A stretch of 8,732 nucleotides of DNA from Candidatus Stahliibacteriota bacterium. GTDB taxonomy: Bacteria; Hydrothermota; Tepidihabitantia; SM23-42. This document shows, piece by piece, positions 6,290 through 8,732 of the stretch (position 1 is the stretch's first letter; the number at the start of each line of letters is the position of its first letter). The translations under genes and the position numbers were made by a program. The notes beneath the pieces are model-generated. The model was not told the origin of the DNA, did no database searches, and was given only the letters and a program-made list of their open reading frames with translations. The stretch lies in NCBI GenBank assembly GCA_004376785.1, contig SOIY01000196.1, forward strand, positions 1-8,732. Direction: 5' to 3'.

Positions 6290-6772
6290 TTATTTCTTTT
6301 CTGCCCATTCTTTAAGGGCTTTTTTAATCTTCTCCTCAACCTTTTTTGCTATTTCCTCCCATTCCTTTTCTTTCTCCTTTTTATCAGTTTCATCTAACCA
6401 TGCCTTAATTCCTGTACGCACTTTTTCTTCAACCTCATCTCCGATCCTGTCCCACTCCTTCTTTCTAATCTTGTGCTTTCTTCTTGAATGACGGAATAAA
6501 CCGCCGAGTGAAATCATAAGACCAATTAAAAACCCCAGATTATAAGACCACCCAGTATTACTAATCTCATAGAGACCAACTTCATTTGTGAACAGACTTA
6601 TAATAAAGGTAATGATAATAATTAATCCGTGCCATATGCCAGCCCAAAATCCAGCCGTGTGTCCAGGATTGATTTCTTGATCCCAACGATCATTACCTGG
6701 AGCACAACTTAAGGTCATTAAACTCACCAATAAAATAAGGCCCAATGCTATGTACTTTTTGTTCTCTAACAT
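6290..6772 (-). CDS. Small membrane lipoprotein with duplicated charged helix
   Basis: The 160-aa product starts at the ATG at 6772, preceded by a strong AGGAGG (6782-6777) 4 bases away. An open frame extends further upstream but has no such signal. It has an N-terminal hydrophobic signal (8-22) ending in T-L-S-C23, an approximate lipobox, then two predicted membrane segments at about 46-61 and 77-93. The block GFWAGIWHGLIIIITFIISLF...GLYEISNTGWSYNLGFLIG resembles a widespread uncharacterised bacterial membrane family, recognised only by pattern. After a basic stretch (94-105) the tail has two related 24-residue helices, 105-128 and 136-159, each K-E-W..I...VEEK...K.W, a probable coiled coil or amphipathic pair on the cytosolic or periplasmic face. 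Function unknown. It is divergent from recA and was probably in an operon with the propeller lipoprotein. Confidence 0.8.
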   Translation of the reverse strand: MLENKKYIALGLILLVSLMTLSCAPGNDRWDQEINPGHTAGFWAGIWHGLIIIITFIISLFTNEVGLYEISNTGWSYNLGFLIGLMISLGGLFRHSRRKHKIRKKEWDRIGDEVEEKVRTGIKAWLDETDKKEKEKEWEEIAKKVEEKIKKALKEWAEKK

Positions 6773-6803
6773 AATTCCTCCTTTTTCCAATCTTGCTATT
6801 AAT

Positions 6804-6831
6804 AGTATATCAATATCAATATAATAATCAA
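6804..6831 (-). promoter_or_regulatory. Candidate promoter of the 160-aa membrane protein gene
   Basis: On the - strand TTGATT (6831-6826, 4/6) and TATACT (6809-6804, 5/6) are 16 bases apart. They lie 32 bases before the start codon, leaving room for the AGGAGG. The region is very AT-rich, so the match is moderate. Confidence 0.4.
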
Positions 6832-6837
6832 TAGCCC

Positions 6838-6868
6838 TTGACTTGGTGAAATTTTTAATTAATATTAT
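6838..6868 (+). promoter_or_regulatory. Candidate recA promoter
   Basis: TTGACT (6838-6843, 5/6 to the -35 consensus) is followed after 19 bases by TATTAT (6863-6868, 5/6 to the -10). A weaker AATATT gives 17-base spacing. Transcription would start near 6875, giving a leader of about 50 bases. No LexA-type box of the Gram-positive or proteobacterial kind is apparent here, so damage control of recA cannot be shown from sequence. Confidence 0.4.
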
Positions 6869-6884
6869 ATAGTCTACATTCTCT

Positions 6885-6923
6885 TCCACTTCGATGGTGG
6901 AGCCAAAGGCTCCAGAAAGGAGG
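6885..6923 (+). promoter_or_regulatory. Overlapping hairpins in the recA leader
   Basis: Three short stems share strands. TCCAC (6885-6889) can pair with GTGGA (6897-6901). GGAGCC (6899-6904) can pair with GGCTCC (6908-6913) around an AAA loop. CTCC (6910-6913) can pair with GGAG (6919-6922), the recA Shine-Dalgarno. The first two exclude each other, and so do the second and third, so only the first and third can coexist. This could let the leader open or close the ribosome binding site. Stems are 4-6 bp, so evidence is modest. Confidence 0.4.
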
Positions 6924-6926
6924 AAT

Positions 6927-7970
6927 ATGACAAAAGATGATAAGGGAAAAGTTCTAAATGTAGCAATCACTCAGATTGAAAAACAGTTTGGCAAAGGTTC
7001 AATCATGCGTTTAGGCGACACCGGTGCCAGGGTTGAGATCGAGGTAATCCCAACAGGGTCACTGACCCTTGATAGCGCCCTTGGTATTGGAGGGTTTCCT
7101 CGTGGCAGGGTTGTCGAAATATTTGGACCTGAGGCAGGCGGCAAAACAACACTCGCTCTTGAGGCGATTGCCCAGGCACAAAAGGCTGGTGGGACTGCAA
7201 TATTTATTGATGTAGAACATGCATTGGATCCTAATTATGCAAAGACATTAGGCGTGAATTTAAATGATCTATTTATCTCACAACCTGATACTGGAGAACA
7301 GGCATTAGAAATTGCCGAAATCTTAACTCGCTCAGGTAGTGTGGATATTGTTGTGCTCGATTCTGTAGCAGCACTCGTCCCTAAAGCAGAAGTGGCTGGA
7401 GAAATGGGAGAATTACAGGTTGGTTTAATTGCCCGACTTATGTCCCAGGCGCTGAGAAAACTTACTAGTGTTATCAGCAAATCAAAGACGTGTACCATAT
7501 TTGTCAATCAGATCCGGCTTAAGATTGGAGTGATGTATGGTTCACCTGAAACCACACCTGGAGGCCTTGCATTAAAATTCCACTCATCGGTTCGCTGCGA
7601 CATCAGAAGGATTGGCTCTATAAAAAAAGGTGATACAATGATTGGTTCAAGAACACGGGTTAAGGTTGTAAAAAACAAATTAGCACCACCATTTAAGATT
7701 GCGGAATTTGATATTATTTTTGGCCAAGGGATTTCAAAATATGGCGAGCTGGTTGATTTAGGTGTTAAAATGGACATTATACAAAAGGCAGGTTCCTGGT
7801 ATTCATATGGTGATGAACGTATTGGTCAAGGTAGGGATGCGGTAATAGAGCTGTTGAAAACAAATCAGGATATTGCACAGAAGCTCGAAAGAAAAATACG
7901 GGAGGAACTGCACCTTACCAAATCAAGCAAGAGTGAAGATAAGCAAGATTCAACCACAAACAAGGAATAA
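6927..7970 (+). CDS. recA: Recombinase RecA
   Basis: RecA forms filaments on single-stranded DNA, drives strand exchange and activates LexA-type self-cleavage. The 347-aa product has all core parts: Walker A GPEAGGKTT (67-75), catalytic E97 in DVEHALDP, Walker B with D145 in VVLDSVAALVP, the L1 region near 155-165, and L2 NQIRLKIGVMYGSPETTPGG (194-213), including the Q195 sensor. The Ala-Gly form of the Walker A (usual GPESSGKTT) is an accepted variant. Less usual are GELQVGLIARL in the L1 area (commonly GD.H.GL.AR), Tyr at the L2 Phe position (MYG), and GGLALKFHSSVR for GG(R/N)ALKFYASVR. AAAGGAGG (6916-6923) lies 3 bases before the chosen ATG. The in-frame ATG at 6894 would add 11 residues but lacks a ribosome binding site. 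No intein. recX begins inside the tail. Confidence 0.97.
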   Translation: MTKDDKGKVLNVAITQIEKQFGKGSIMRLGDTGARVEIEVIPTGSLTLDSALGIGGFPRGRVVEIFGPEAGGKTTLALEAIAQAQKAGGTAIFIDVEHALDPNYAKTLGVNLNDLFISQPDTGEQALEIAEILTRSGSVDIVVLDSVAALVPKAEVAGEMGELQVGLIARLMSQALRKLTSVISKSKTCTIFVNQIRLKIGVMYGSPETTPGGLALKFHSSVRCDIRRIGSIKKGDTMIGSRTRVKVVKNKLAPPFKIAEFDIIFGQGISKYGELVDLGVKMDIIQKAGSWYSYGDERIGQGRDAVIELLKTNQDIAQKLERKIREELHLTKSSKSEDKQDSTTNKE

Positions 7971-8547
7971 AAACCGTTGTTCAATCTATATTGATGGTGA
8001 ATTTAGATTCGGCTTAACTAATGATCTCGTTGTAAAATACAACTTAAACGCAGGCGATGAAATTACTGATGAAGAGATTAAGAATATACTGCTGCAGGAA
8101 GAGAAAGTAAAAATAAGAAGCCGAGCATATAAAATATTACATTACCGTGAAAGATCAATCAAAGAACTGAAACACAGGCTTTTACATATAGGATTTGATC
8201 AATTGCTTGTAGATGAAGTGATTGATGATTTTGTTAGTGATAAAACCCTTGATGATGATAGATTTGCAAGGGCTTTTGTTAATGATTATACAAATTTAAA
8301 ACCAAAGGGCAATAGATTCATTTACCATGAATTAATAAAAAAAGGAATATCAAAAGAGGTAATTACTGAATTGATAAGTGGCAGGGATGAGAAGGAGTTG
8401 ATTAAAAACTTTATTCAAAAGAAACTTAGTAATTTTAATAAAACTAATCTTAAGGAACGTCAGAAGATGATTCGCAGATTGCTGAATCATGGCTTTACAC
8501 CAGGTATTGTTTATGAAATCATTAATGAACGATCACAGGAATTATAA
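7933..8547 (+). CDS. recX: Regulatory protein RecX
   Basis: RecX binds the RecA filament and limits or tunes its activity. The chosen start is the GTG at 7933, giving 204 aa beginning M-K-I-S-K-I-Q-P-Q-T-R-N-K-N-R. That matches the usual RecX opening (I.KIEPQK.N..R..IYLDGEF). The ATG at 7873 would add 20 residues unlike RecX and lies deep inside recA. Family features are the N-terminal beta region with SIYIDGEFRFGL, the helical-repeat motif YRERSIKELKHRLLHIGF, the DDDRFARAFVNDYTNLKPKG motif, and the third repeat (RRLLNHGFTPGIVYEII) at the C-terminus. It overlaps recA by 38 bases, a strong sign of coupled translation. No convincing ribosome binding site sits just before the GTG, though GGGAGGAA lies about 25 bases upstream. 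Confidence 0.92.
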   Translation: MKISKIQPQTRNKNRCSIYIDGEFRFGLTNDLVVKYNLNAGDEITDEEIKNILLQEEKVKIRSRAYKILHYRERSIKELKHRLLHIGFDQLLVDEVIDDFVSDKTLDDDRFARAFVNDYTNLKPKGNRFIYHELIKKGISKEVITELISGRDEKELIKNFIQKKLSNFNKTNLKERQKMIRRLLNHGFTPGIVYEIINERSQEL

Positions 8548-8573
8548 TAATATCGGCAGAATGCACAGAAAAA

Positions 8574-8606
8574 ATCGCTGTAATCTTATTTTTTATCACT
8601 GTAATC
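8574..8606 (+). repeat. 12-bp direct repeat in the recX-alaS gap
   Basis: ATC(G/A)CTGTAATC occurs at 8574-8585 and 8595-8606, 11 of 12 bases the same and starts 21 bases apart, close to two helix turns. A T-rich stretch separates them. They precede alaS by about 30 bases. A tandem regulator site is possible; chance cannot be excluded. Confidence 0.4.
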
Positions 8607-8608
8607 AA

Positions 8609-8629
8609 TTTCCGAACGTAGTGAGGAAA
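8609..8629 (+). promoter_or_regulatory. Hairpin around the alaS ribosome binding site
   Basis: TTTCC (8609-8613) pairs with GGAAA (8625-8629), and AC (8616-8617) with GT (8621-8622). Between them G-A/G-A is a tandem mismatch of the sheared type, closed by a GTA loop. The likely alaS Shine-Dalgarno GAGG (8623-8626) lies in the 3' arm, so folding would hide it. Confidence 0.45.
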
Positions 8630-8634
8630 ATTCT

Positions 8635-8732
8635 ATGAAAAGTAATGAACTGCGAAAAAGTTTCTTAGAATTCTTTAAAAACAAAGACCATACAATTGTT
8701 CCTTCAATGTCATTGATTCCAAGAGACGACCC
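8635..8732 (+). CDS. alaS: Alanine-tRNA ligase, N-terminal fragment
   Basis: AlaS charges tRNA-Ala with alanine in the cytosol. Only the first 32 codons are in the window, but MKSNELRKSFLEFFKNKDHTIVPS matches the very conserved AlaS N-terminus (M..ELR..FL.FF..K.H..V.SS.L.P..DPT). The next residues, MSLIPRDD, fit the start of motif 1. The recA-recX-alaS order is familiar from several bacterial phyla. GAGG at 8623-8626 is 8 bases before the ATG and sits in a hairpin. No T-box features (specifier loop, antiterminator) are visible in the 87-base gap after recX. The gene is cut by the window end, not truncated. Confidence 0.93.
   Translation, partial: MKSNELRKSFLEFFKNKDHTIVPSMSLIPRDD

Noticed and set aside
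6894..6926. In-frame ATG at 6894 as the recA start
   Set aside because: It would add MVEPKAPERRN, unlike RecA N-termini, and has no ribosome binding site. AAAGGAGG stands before the ATG at 6927, although its 3-base spacing is short.
6773..6970. Upstream extension of the 160-aa gene to 6970, overlapping the start of recA
   Set aside because: The extension has no ribosome binding site and reads as unlikely protein across AT-rich promoter sequence. AGGAGG fixes the start at 6772.
7873..7932. recX start at ATG 7873
   Set aside because: The added 20 residues come from out-of-frame recA coding sequence and do not match RecX; the family opening begins at 7933.
8548..8634. T-box leader or tRNA gene before alaS
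   Set aside because: The gap is 87 bases and lacks a specifier loop, antiterminator bulge or cloverleaf.

Overview
The window comes from an AT-rich bacterial chromosome. The gene set is housekeeping (scpB, recA, recX, alaS, a thymidine/pyrimidine phosphorylase, two queuosine-pathway genes) mixed with genes typical of poorly characterised anaerobes: a short double-cluster 4Fe-4S protein, a DUF4416 protein and two predicted lipoproteins. The lipoproteins point to an envelope that handles exported proteins. The combination suggests an uncultivated lineage such as a WOR-3-like candidate phylum, but that placement is a guess from gene content, not a phylogeny.

Layout. Positions 1-4750 are all on the + strand: the end of a family-4 glycosyltransferase, scpB, a QueG-like iron-sulphur protein overlapping a DUF4416 gene, queD, queC and deoA/pdp. 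Two copies of a 61-bp repeat, 90% identical and differing only by transitions, lie on either side of queC. A perfect 26-bp palindrome separates deoA from the convergent - strand genes. Positions 4796-6772 hold two - strand genes. The upstream one encodes a 160-aa membrane-anchored protein with a duplicated charged helix. The downstream one encodes a 445-aa SBBP-type beta-propeller lipoprotein. Between them sits a 125-bp MITE-like element with 24-bp perfect terminal inverted repeats and apparent 7-bp target duplications. From about 6838 the + strand resumes with recA, recX (start inside the recA tail) and the first 32 codons of alaS.

How the parts work together. QueD and QueC catalyse two steps towards preQ0, the 7-deazaguanine precursor of queuosine. 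The upstream QueG-like protein resembles the enzyme of the last queuosine step, so the three may form a partial queuosine cluster (QueE, QueF, Tgt and QueA are not in the window). RecA and RecX are recombinase and modulator. The two lipoprotein genes look like an ancestral two-gene operon with a 24-bp gap that a MITE has split.

The non-coding parts are the most unusual: the MITE and its possible promoter effect, the paired 61-bp repeats whose core partly resembles a preQ1-I aptamer, competing hairpins over the recA Shine-Dalgarno, and a hairpin plus a 21-bp-spaced direct repeat before alaS. No gene-free stretch exceeds 300 bases. No tRNA, rRNA or CRISPR was seen.
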